Below are positions 35,739 to 42,927 of a stretch of DNA of 64,000 nt, piece after piece. This stretch comes from Caryophanales bacterium UBA7278 (GTDB lineage: Bacteria > Bacillota_I > Bacilli_A > RFN20 > CAG-826), in the NCBI GenBank assembly GCA_002472275.1, contig DKRQ01000019.1, positions 163,504-227,503 of the forward strand. Reading direction: 5' to 3'. Position 1 is the stretch's first letter; each line of letters starts with the position of its first letter. The notes beneath the pieces are model-generated. The model was given only the letters and a program-made list of their open reading frames with translations, was not told where the DNA came from and did no database searches. The translations under genes and the position numbers were made by a program.

Positions 35739-37175
35739 ATGCCGAAAACCAAAGTACCGCAGAACGTGAAGCCCGAAGGCTATTGGAGGGCCATCGGGGC
35801 TTTTTCCATCGATTTGGCCCTAACGATCGTGGCCATCGTCCTCCTCTATGTCTCGATTGGCAACACCCTTATTTATAAGGCCGTCGACTATGCGGGCGAC
35901 ATCGCCAAGATGGACGCCTTCATGGAAGGGACCGCCCTCGTCAATATCAAGGCCCCCAAATCCTATGGCTATTTGGACTTCCAGGACAAGGAAGGGGAAG
36001 TGCCGGCCTATCAAAAGTACATCGATCGCGTTTGGAACTATTTCACCGTCTTATGCGCGGACCCCAATTCGGGATATGACATCAACCCGCCGATGACCTC
36101 CTTCGATAACGAACACGACTTCGTGCCCTTCACCGGCGAGAAGACCGTCGAAAACATCGGCAAATGGGTCTATGACCATTACTTTACCAGCAATCTTTGG
36201 AAGGCCCCTGTGAAAGAGGGCACCCAGGATCCCGACTATTCGAAGGCCCCGATTCCCGCCGAAGACCCGACGGGACGCGAGGCCAAACTGAAGACCGCGA
36301 TGTATGACGTTTCCACGACCACCCCAAAAGGAACCTACGTCTTCACCGTGAGCCACATCTTGGCCCAGAACAAATACGCCGCTTTGGCCAAAACCGAAAG
36401 GCTCCATGGCTGGTTCGCCTGGATGCCTTGGTTCGCGGTGGCCCCCGTCATCTTCTTCTTCGTCATCCCCGTGGCGAGCCGTAACGGCAGGACCATCGGC
36501 AAAAGGATCGTCGGAACAGCGGTATTAGGAAGCGACGGCTATACCGCCAAGAAGCTCAACATCGTCCTTCACTATTTCTTCCCGACCATCTATTGGTTCA
36601 TTCTGATGTTGCCTTATCAAGGCATAACCTTTCCCCTCTTCGTCTTATTGCTCCTAGTGGAATACATGACTTTGGTCATGACCCACAACCATCAATCCAT
36701 CCACGACAAGATCGCCCAGACGATCGTAGTCAACGCCAAGCAATCCACGTGGTTCGCGAGTAGGGAGGATGAAGAGGAATATCTCAAGAGCCACCCCAAT
36801 TCCTACGTCGCAAAGCTTCGCAGGGACGAGGAATGGGAATCCAATCCCCGTTACGCGGCGACCACCGCGGCCATCGCCGCCCAGGACGCCATCGTCGACT
36901 CCACGACGATCGGCAGGGCCAGGAAGGAAGCCGAGGCCATCTCCTCCTTCGACGAATTCGAGCGCAAATCCGATGAGGATTACGCGAGAAGGGAATCCGA
37001 GGCAAAGGCTAACTCCGAGCTTCAGGAAGAGCCCGAAGAGGAACTATCCGAGCAGCAGAAGCAAGAACTCGCCGACCTCGCCAAGATGGAAGGCCTAAGC
37101 GAAGAAGAAGGCTCCGCCGCCCTCGAGGAAGAAGAACCCGAGGGCGAGGAAGACGACTTCGCCGACAAGAAGTAA
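35739..37175 (+). CDS. RDD-family membrane protein with an acidic cytoplasmic tail
   Basis: This 478-residue protein has the RDD hallmark: Arg and Asp at the first membrane helix (YWRAIGAFSIDLALTIVAIV), a large external loop (~40-225) and further helices at ~228-250 (WFAWMPWFAVAPVIFFFVIP) and ~270-310. The C-terminal ~150 residues are charged and coiled-coil-like, ending in a strongly acidic stretch (EEEEPEGEEDDFADKK). RDD proteins are membrane proteins of mostly unknown role; some act as ion antiporters. It sits behind the ESCRT-like operon but has its own leaderless promoter and a terminator. Confidence 0.7.
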   Translation: MPKTKVPQNVKPEGYWRAIGAFSIDLALTIVAIVLLYVSIGNTLIYKAVDYAGDIAKMDAFMEGTALVNIKAPKSYGYLDFQDKEGEVPAYQKYIDRVWNYFTVLCADPNSGYDINPPMTSFDNEHDFVPFTGEKTVENIGKWVYDHYFTSNLWKAPVKEGTQDPDYSKAPIPAEDPTGREAKLKTAMYDVSTTTPKGTYVFTVSHILAQNKYAALAKTERLHGWFAWMPWFAVAPVIFFFVIPVASRNGRTIGKRIVGTAVLGSDGYTAKKLNIVLHYFFPTIYWFILMLPYQGITFPLFVLLLLVEYMTLVMTHNHQSIHDKIAQTIVVNAKQSTWFASREDEEEYLKSHPNSYVAKLRRDEEWESNPRYAATTAAIAAQDAIVDSTTIGRARKEAEAISSFDEFERKSDEDYARRESEAKANSELQEEPEEELSEQQKQELADLAKMEGLSEEEGSAALEEEEPEGEEDDFADKK

Positions 37176-37183
37176 TCGATTGA

Positions 37184-37210
37184 CCCCAGCGAGAAATCCT
37201 GGGGTTTTTC
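37184..37210 (+). terminator. Terminator of the RDD gene
   Basis: CCCCAG and CTGGGG pair around a 9-nt loop, followed by TTTTTC. Confidence 0.8.
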
Positions 37211-37218
37211 GTTGCCAC

Positions 37219-37254
37219 AAAACTTGGTCATGCAAAATTGCATAAGTAAGTTTT
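37219..37254. repeat. 36-bp direct repeat, left copy, imperfect palindrome
   Basis: It begins AAAACTTGGTCATGCAAA and ends ATTGCATAAGTAAGTTTT. It is identical to 38599-38634. Each copy is itself palindromic: 14 of 18 positions pair, with outer arms AAAACTT/AAGTTTT and inner arms TGCAA/TTGCA. This copy overlaps the probable -35 box (TTGCAT) of the toxin gene, so it is placed as an operator. Confidence 0.85.
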
Positions 37255-37266
37255 CCGTGATAAAGT
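37238..37266 (+). promoter_or_regulatory. Promoter of the HTH-DUF3990 toxin gene, leaderless
   Basis: TTGCAT (37238-37243), 17 nt, TAAAGT (37261-37266), then TTTGTC and ATG 37273. The -35 lies inside the 36-bp palindromic repeat. Confidence 0.6.
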
Positions 37267-37272
37267 TTTGTC

Positions 37273-38124
37273 ATGGAATTCGATTATTCAACCAGAAAAG
37301 ATTTGAAGTTTCTTATAGAAGTAGGGGGGCGGACCGTAGAGGAGATTGCCTCCGAAACGGGTTTTTCGGTACGGACGATCGAAAGCGTTGCCTTAGGGGA
37401 AACTAAAGCCTCGGATCAGGTAAATGAAAAAATCTATTCGCTCCTTTTCGACCAAGGGTACTCCTTGAATCGAGCGAAAGAGGAGACTTTGGCTGAGAAA
37501 TATGGGAAAGCCCTCTTGTTCCATGGGTCCAAGAAAGGACTAAAGGAGATTGTCGCGGACGGCTCCCGAGCCAATTGCGATTTTGGGACAGGCTTTTATT
37601 TGGGCGAAAGATTTGATTCCGCAGCAAGTTTTGTCTTCGCTAATGAAGGAAGCAGCGTCTATGCGTTTTCCTTTGATCCGAAAGGGCTCAAAGGCGTTGA
37701 ACTTGAATGCGATTTGAAATGGATGCTCCTCGTTTGCGCTTTTAGGGGAACGCTAGGCCAATTTGCGAATCACCCTAGGATTAAGCAAGCCATGGAAACC
37801 ATTGCGGGGGCCGATTATATCAAAGCCCCGATTGCTGACAACAGGATGTTTTTCGTCATGGATGCCTATGCGAAAGGGGAGATGACAGACGTGGAGGCTA
37901 TCCATTGCTTGTCTGCCTCGAGTCTAGGGAAGCAGACCGTCATCAAAACCAAGAAGGCGATTAAGCGCCTTGTTTTCCTCGAGCGTTTCTATCTATGCCA
38001 AGGTGAGAGGCAACACTTCGCCATGGAAGCCGAGGAAAGATCCAAACTGATAGAAACGAAACTCAAATACGCCAAGCGGGAATTCCGTGGAGAGGGTCAA
38101 TTTATTGACGAATTGCTGTCATGA
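37273..38124 (+). CDS. Helix-turn-helix/DUF3990 fusion, putative ART-fold toxin
   Basis: 283 residues. Residues ~8-62 form a helix-turn-helix (TVEEIASETGFSVRTIESVA). The rest is a DUF3990 domain: LFHGS (82-86), CDFGTGFYL (102-110), then IADNRMFFVMDAYAKGEMTD and LGKQTVIKTKKAIKRLVFLE, which parallels the DUF3990 protein at 2006-2683. Here the DNA-binding domain is on the toxin, whereas at 1387-2025 it is on the antitoxin. The gene overlaps its partner by 4 bp (ATGA), lies between two copies of a 36-bp palindromic repeat and probably binds that repeat to control itself. Toxicity inferred. Confidence 0.72.
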   Translation: MEFDYSTRKDLKFLIEVGGRTVEEIASETGFSVRTIESVALGETKASDQVNEKIYSLLFDQGYSLNRAKEETLAEKYGKALLFHGSKKGLKEIVADGSRANCDFGTGFYLGERFDSAASFVFANEGSSVYAFSFDPKGLKGVELECDLKWMLLVCAFRGTLGQFANHPRIKQAMETIAGADYIKAPIADNRMFFVMDAYAKGEMTDVEAIHCLSASSLGKQTVIKTKKAIKRLVFLERFYLCQGERQHFAMEAEERSKLIETKLKYAKREFRGEGQFIDELLS

Positions 38125-38600
38125 GAGAGTTTGATATAGAAGGATTAAGGCAAGCCGAGTTTCAAGCGGAGATTTTCGAGGCTTCCGCCACCAAAACCGA
38201 TTGTTCTTCGCTTATTTTCCTTCGTCGCTATGGCAAATCCAAATTGGCTTTGTCTTTCGACCGGGGCACGGCCGACTATTCCTTGACGGTCGAAGATGCG
38301 TTGCGGGAAATCGAAGAAGAATTTGGCCATTCCTCCTATGGCAAAGACAAGTATCCCGCTTCGGTCCTCTATTGGCTTGGATATCAATACCGTTACATCG
38401 CCTATACAAGGCAATGCGAAACCCGTTTCCTTTTCCGCCTCTTTCCTCCGAAGAAGATGGCGTCGACCTATTTGGCGTTCCATACCCAAAGCCAGGAATG
38501 GGTGGTGGCATCATGGCTGGAGATTGTAGAAAAGGACGAAAAAATCTTCTCTCCGTTTGAAAGAGCCAAAGCTTATTACAGGAAAGTTTACGGGCTTTAA
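38121..38600 (+). CDS. Antitoxin-like protein without DNA-binding domain, partner of HTH-DUF3990
   Basis: This 159-residue protein shares with the first part of the 1387-2025 protein the pattern YWLGYQYRYIAYTRQCE followed by YLAFHTQSQEWVVASWLE (compare YFWAGYVFAFFLWKSG and YHPYHEMAMEAVYEKLEE). The other protein's C-terminal helix-turn-helix is absent. Its stop codon runs into the right copy of the 36-bp repeat. It presumably neutralises the toxin by direct binding. Confidence 0.62.
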   Translation: MREFDIEGLRQAEFQAEIFEASATKTDCSSLIFLRRYGKSKLALSFDRGTADYSLTVEDALREIEEEFGHSSYGKDKYPASVLYWLGYQYRYIAYTRQCETRFLFRLFPPKKMASTYLAFHTQSQEWVVASWLEIVEKDEKIFSPFERAKAYYRKVYGL

Positions 38601-38634
38601 AACTTGGTCATGCAAAATTGCATAAGTAAGTTTT
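38599..38634. repeat. 36-bp direct repeat, right copy
   Basis: Identical to 37219-37254, 1380 bp away, beginning on the last two bases of the antitoxin stop codon. Unlike the left copy it is not followed by a matching -10 box. Confidence 0.85.
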
Positions 38635-38662
38635 GAGCCCTTTTCCATTGGATTTACCCTTG

Positions 38663-38691
38663 TTCCCAATTGGGGGCGCGAGGGGGATAAT
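38663..38691 (+). promoter_or_regulatory. Promoter of nadE-pncB, leaderless
   Basis: TTCCCA (38663-38668), 17 nt, GATAAT (38686-38691), then exactly 6 nt to ATG 38698. No Shine-Dalgarno. Confidence 0.5.
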
Positions 38692-38697
38692 TGGAAC

Positions 38698-39441
38698 ATG
38701 GCAAAAATCAATCTAGAAACAGAGCTGCCCAAGGTAATCGATTGGGTGCGCCAAACAGTCGGCAGCTGCAACGTCGTCATCGGCATTTCCGGAGGAAAGG
38801 ATTCCTCGGTCGTCGCCGCCTTGTGCGTCAAGGCATTAGGCAAGGACAAGGTCTTCGGCGTCATGATGCCTAACCGCGTCCAGGACGACATCGATAAATC
38901 CGAACTCCTCATCAAGACCCTCGGCATCAAAAGCGCCCGCATCAACATCGGGGACACGGTGGACGCCCTGACTAACGACACCTGCTCTTCGATGGGCATC
39001 GAAAAGAAGGATTTGAATCTCCTTTTCACCTCCAACACGCCCGCCCGCATCAGGATGACCACCCTCTATGGCGTGGCCGCGATCATCGGCAATGCCAGGG
39101 TCGCCAATACCTGCAACCTCTCCGAGGACTACGTCGGCTATAGCACCAAATTCGGCGATGCGGCAGGGGATTTCTCCCCGCTTTCTCGCTTCACCGCGAC
39201 CGAGGTGATGGAGATCGGCGACATGCTTGGATTGCCTTTCGAACTAAGCCACAAGGTCCCAACCGACGGCATGTGCGGGCTGACCGATGAAGACCGCTTT
39301 GGCTTTACTTATGCCGAGCTCGACGCCTATCTAAGGGATGGCGTCAAACCTAGCCCCGAGAAACTAGAGAAAATCGAGAGGATGCATCGCGCCGGACTCC
39401 ATAAGCTATTGCCGATGCCCTGCTACGAAATCAAGGAGTAA
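38698..39441 (+). CDS. nadE: NAD synthetase, ammonia-dependent
   Basis: This 247-residue protein is the synthetase domain alone, so ammonia-dependent: nicotinate adenine dinucleotide + NH3 + ATP to NAD. Signatures: PP-loop SGGKDSS (31-37), the core VANTCNLSEDYVGYSTKFGD, FSPLSRFTATEV and LGLPFELSHKVPTDGMCGLTDE. It is followed after 5 bp by pncB, giving a nicotinate salvage route to NAD; the adenylyltransferase step (nadD) is not in this window. Confidence 0.95.
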   Translation: MAKINLETELPKVIDWVRQTVGSCNVVIGISGGKDSSVVAALCVKALGKDKVFGVMMPNRVQDDIDKSELLIKTLGIKSARINIGDTVDALTNDTCSSMGIEKKDLNLLFTSNTPARIRMTTLYGVAAIIGNARVANTCNLSEDYVGYSTKFGDAAGDFSPLSRFTATEVMEIGDMLGLPFELSHKVPTDGMCGLTDEDRFGFTYAELDAYLRDGVKPSPEKLEKIERMHRAGLHKLLPMPCYEIKE

Positions 39442-39446
39442 CCCCC

Positions 39447-40643
39447 ATGCGTTTTAGACCGATTGTCACGTCCCTTTTGGACACCGACCTATACAAGTTC
39501 AACATGAACCAGGTCATCTTCCATAAACACAACGACCTGCTTGGCGAATACATCTTCAAATGCCGTAACCACGGCGTCGTCTTCACCGAGGAGATGGTCA
39601 AGGAAATCAACGAGCAGATCGACAGCCTTTGCCGTCTGCGTTTCCGCAGCGAGGAACTCGAATACCTCCGTTCCATCCGTTTCCTCAAACCCGACTACAT
39701 CGAATTCCTTCGCCTTTGGCATCCGATGAGGGACTACGTCACCTGCGGCCTTATGCCTAACGGGGAACTTAACCTTAAGGTCAAAGGGCCCCTTTTCTCG
39801 GCGATGCAATTCGAGATCTACCTCCTGGAGATCGTCAACGAGGTCTATTTCCGCTTCACCTACGATTACGACACCTTGATCGCCGGGGCCAGGGAACGCC
39901 TAGAAGAGAAAATCAAGAAGTTCAATGACGGGGCCTATGCCTTCAAATTCGCCGAATTCGGCTGCAGAAGGAGGCTTTCCTTGGAATGGGAGGACGAGAT
40001 GGTCGCTTCCCTTTTGAAGAGGACCCATAACCTCGTCGGCACGAGCAACGTCTACCTCGCCAAAAAATATGGGATCACCCCAATCGGCACCTACGCGCAC
40101 GAATTCGTGCAAATGTATCAGGGCATCCCGACCATCCCTCTTGCCTATACCAATGCGATCGCTTTGCGGGACTGGTATGACGAATATAAAGGCGATAACG
40201 GTACCGCGTTAACCGATACCTTAACCACCGATTTGTTCCTCCGCGACTTCGACCGTTCGATGTGCAACAACTTCACCGGCGTCCGTCATGACTCGGGCGA
40301 CCCCTACGAATGGGGCGAGAAGATCCTCTCCCATTACAGGCGTTACGACATCGACACCCATACCAAGACGCTTCTATTCTCGGATTCGCTTACCTGCGAA
40401 AAGGCCGAGGCGCTTTACCAATACTTCAAGGGCCAAGCCAGGGTTGCCTTTGGCATCGGCACGCATTTTAGCAACGACACGGGCGTCGAGGCCCTCAACA
40501 TCGTCATCAAGCTCCAATACGTCGGCGGCAATCCCGTCGCCAAGCTTAGCGACGTCCCCGGCAAGATGATGTGCCAAGACCCCGATTACGCGGACTATCT
40601 CCACCGCGCGGTCGAGTTCCGCCTTAAAAGCGAGGGCAAATGA
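39447..40643 (+). CDS. pncB: Nicotinate phosphoribosyltransferase
   Basis: This 398-residue protein converts nicotinate and PRPP to nicotinate mononucleotide, the entry step of NAD salvage. PncB blocks are clear: SLLDTDLYKFNMNQVIF at the start, FAEFGCRRRLSLEWED, NVYLAKKYGITPIGTYAHEF, the phosphate-binding VRHDSGDPYEWGEKIL and FGIGTHFSNDTG. A GGAG site precedes ATG. The stop overlaps the next membrane-protein gene by 4 bp. Confidence 0.95.
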   Translation: MRFRPIVTSLLDTDLYKFNMNQVIFHKHNDLLGEYIFKCRNHGVVFTEEMVKEINEQIDSLCRLRFRSEELEYLRSIRFLKPDYIEFLRLWHPMRDYVTCGLMPNGELNLKVKGPLFSAMQFEIYLLEIVNEVYFRFTYDYDTLIAGARERLEEKIKKFNDGAYAFKFAEFGCRRRLSLEWEDEMVASLLKRTHNLVGTSNVYLAKKYGITPIGTYAHEFVQMYQGIPTIPLAYTNAIALRDWYDEYKGDNGTALTDTLTTDLFLRDFDRSMCNNFTGVRHDSGDPYEWGEKILSHYRRYDIDTHTKTLLFSDSLTCEKAEALYQYFKGQARVAFGIGTHFSNDTGVEALNIVIKLQYVGGNPVAKLSDVPGKMMCQDPDYADYLHRAVEFRLKSEGK

Positions 40644-41902
40644 AGCTCCTCTCCAAATACAAAAACCACGTCACCGCGAGTAAGAAGCAGGTTTACCTGA
40701 CCAATATCGCGGACTATTTCCTATCCTTCATTTTGACCTTCTTGCTTTTCGCCGTCGCCGGCGGGCCGATCGTCTCCGCCCTTCCCTCGACCCAAGAGGG
40801 CTACGCGGCCGCGGCGGCGCACACCAAGAAGACCTATGAGATCATCGCCGCGACGAGGCTACAAAGTCTTAACGAAAAAGGCGGCCTCAACGATTTGGCG
40901 GTGGATGGCAAGGAATACATTTTGACCCTCGCCAAAACCTCCTATTACCTATCGGGGGATAAATTCCCAAGCAAGAACCCCGACGGTTCCTATTCGGAGG
41001 CCCCCGTGGAGGAGAGTGACACCTTCTTGAATTCGCAGTCGGGCCAATATCCTAACGACAGGATTTCCTATTTCTATCTGACCTTCAAAGCCAAGGAGGC
41101 CTCGCTGAGTAGCTATGTCTATGATGGAGTGGACTATTCCTCGAACAAGGAGGACTACCTCTATAAGAAGGCGTTTGGCTACACCGAGGAAAGGTTTGCC
41201 AAAGTCGATGAGAGGTTGCCTCTATATCAGCAATTAAAGAAAGACCAAGCGGTTTTGGTGACTTCCTACCTCGTCTATTCCGACGCGACCGAAACCCCGC
41301 GTAAGGCCTACGAGGGGCTACTCGAGAGCTACCGCCAGGCCGCGTCGACCCTCATCCACGAAGTCGAAACCAAATACGAGCCCTATCTAGAGGAAAACCG
41401 CAGGTTCCAGGAGGTGATTGCTTCCTATGACGCGACCATCATCGTTTCCTATACCCTCTGCTTTTTGGCCGGATTTTTGATTTTGGAGGGGGTTTTGCCG
41501 TTGATTTTCAAAGAAGGCAGGACTTTGTCTTGCCTTGCGATCAAGGTATCCTACGCGACCATGGACGAGGAAAACCCCTCTTGGTGGCGGTTCCTCCTTA
41601 AGTCGCTTGGCAGGCTTCCAATCCATTATTCGGGCGTCTTCTTTTGCTTCCTGCTAACCGGCATGACCTCGCTTAGCTTCGTTTCCTACGGCTTCTTCAA
41701 TTTGGCGATGCTATTCCTGCTTGGGGCAATCCTAGGAATCGGTTCCCTCATCATGGTCGCCGCGAGGAGGGATAACCGCGGCTTGCCTGAGACCATTTCG
41801 GGGCTTATCGTCAAAGACATCAACCAAATGGAGGGCGGCGTGCCCTTAGAGGAAAGAAAAGGAGGGGACGATGGATTCGTCGCCGGCGAACTCAAACCCT
41901 AA
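40640..41902 (+). CDS. RDD-like membrane protein, first of an adjacent pair
   Basis: This 420-residue protein has an N-terminal helix with the RDD-type Asp (YLTNIADYFLSFILTFLLFAV), a long external region (~45-265) and four hydrophobic stretches in the second half (~270-395), including SLGRLPIHYSGVFFCFLLTG. It overlaps pncB by 4 bp and the next gene by 32 bp, so it belongs to the NAD-salvage operon. It may transport a precursor or be unrelated but co-expressed. Confidence 0.55.
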   Translation: MKLLSKYKNHVTASKKQVYLTNIADYFLSFILTFLLFAVAGGPIVSALPSTQEGYAAAAAHTKKTYEIIAATRLQSLNEKGGLNDLAVDGKEYILTLAKTSYYLSGDKFPSKNPDGSYSEAPVEESDTFLNSQSGQYPNDRISYFYLTFKAKEASLSSYVYDGVDYSSNKEDYLYKKAFGYTEERFAKVDERLPLYQQLKKDQAVLVTSYLVYSDATETPRKAYEGLLESYRQAASTLIHEVETKYEPYLEENRRFQEVIASYDATIIVSYTLCFLAGFLILEGVLPLIFKEGRTLSCLAIKVSYATMDEENPSWWRFLLKSLGRLPIHYSGVFFCFLLTGMTSLSFVSYGFFNLAMLFLLGAILGIGSLIMVAARRDNRGLPETISGLIVKDINQMEGGVPLEERKGGDDGFVAGELKP

Positions 41903-42869
41903 AAAGGAAACCATCAAGGTCGCCTACCATAAGGCCAAGCTCCATCGCAGGGTCCTTTGCTTTTTGGTCGACCTCTTTTTCCTATTCCTACTTACCGGCA
42001 TTTCCTTCGCGGTGGCCAATTCCTTATTGCCTAACGCCCCTTTCTACTCCGCGGTTTTGGAAAAAAGGAATTCCCTGCAGGTGGATTCGGGATTATACGA
42101 AACCTCTGGGCTAGACATCGTCGCCTTCGCTAAACAAGACGGCTCACCTTATACCAACGACGCGGAAAGAAAGGACTTCGTCTCCTCTAGGCTGAACGAT
42201 TTCTACACGGTCCATAAGTATTGCCCCGTCGACGCCGCGGCCAAATACGAGCAAAGGAAAGCGACCGCCGACAATGGGGCAGGGGTGACCCTTTTCGAGA
42301 TGAAGGACGGCAAGCTCGTCGAGAGGAACCTAAACCCCACCTTCTTCCTTAATTTCTATGAGAAGGAGCTCAAAAACCACGCGATGTCCTATCTCTTCCA
42401 GGTCGATGAATACTTCGCGACCACGCGTTTCATCTTCCTTTTCACCTCGGGTGAGATCCTCGTCTTTGGCACCGTCTTCTTCGCCATTCTCTATCTTGTG
42501 ATCCCCCTTTGGGTGTTCCCTAAAGGAAGGAAGACCCTAGGCAGGGCCATCTTCCGCATCGGCATCGTCACGAGGCACGCGTTAGTCCCTAGTAAAGGGA
42601 AATACGCGCTTAGATGGCTATTCGAATACGCCTTCCTGGTGCTTTTGGATTTCTTTGCCTTCCTGATTCCCTTGTTCGTGTCGACGGGCATGCTCTTCCT
42701 CTCGGAGAACCAGCAAAACCTTCCCGATTACCTATTCGGCCATTATCAGGTCGACATCACCGACGACGACGTCTATAGCGACCCCTCCGAATACGCGAAT
42801 CGTAAGGGGGTCCACGACCGTTCCTTGCTCGAGGACAAGGATTTCGAGATCAAGCAAAACCATATCTAA
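41871..42869 (+). CDS. RDD-like membrane protein, second of the pair
   Basis: This 332-residue protein has the RDD-type Arg and Asp in its first helix (HRRVLCFLVDLFFLFLLTGI), an external loop (~45-180) and later helices near ~190-215 (FIFLFTSGEILVFGTVFFAI) and ~245-285. The short C-terminal tail is acidic. It starts inside the end of the previous gene, so the two are coupled and may form a heteromer. Third RDD-type protein in the window (also 35739). Confidence 0.55.
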   Translation: MDSSPANSNPKKETIKVAYHKAKLHRRVLCFLVDLFFLFLLTGISFAVANSLLPNAPFYSAVLEKRNSLQVDSGLYETSGLDIVAFAKQDGSPYTNDAERKDFVSSRLNDFYTVHKYCPVDAAAKYEQRKATADNGAGVTLFEMKDGKLVERNLNPTFFLNFYEKELKNHAMSYLFQVDEYFATTRFIFLFTSGEILVFGTVFFAILYLVIPLWVFPKGRKTLGRAIFRIGIVTRHALVPSKGKYALRWLFEYAFLVLLDFFAFLIPLFVSTGMLFLSENQQNLPDYLFGHYQVDITDDDVYSDPSEYANRKGVHDRSLLEDKDFEIKQNHI

Positions 42870-42904
42870 GGCATACCTACCTATGGTTTTATGGAAAACT
42901 CGAG

Positions 42905-42910
42905 TATGAT
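42905..42910 (+). promoter_or_regulatory. Probable -10 box for the Ig/clostripain gene
   Basis: TATGAT lies 17 nt before ATG 42928, leaving a leader of ~10 nt without a Shine-Dalgarno. Confidence 0.35.
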
Positions 42911-42927
42911 GGGTTGTACCTAAACCA

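Noticed and set aside
37219..38634. The 36-bp repeats as a CRISPR array or phage attachment sites
   Set aside because: Only two copies 1380 bp apart with genes between, and no cas gene, integrase or tRNA at the repeats.
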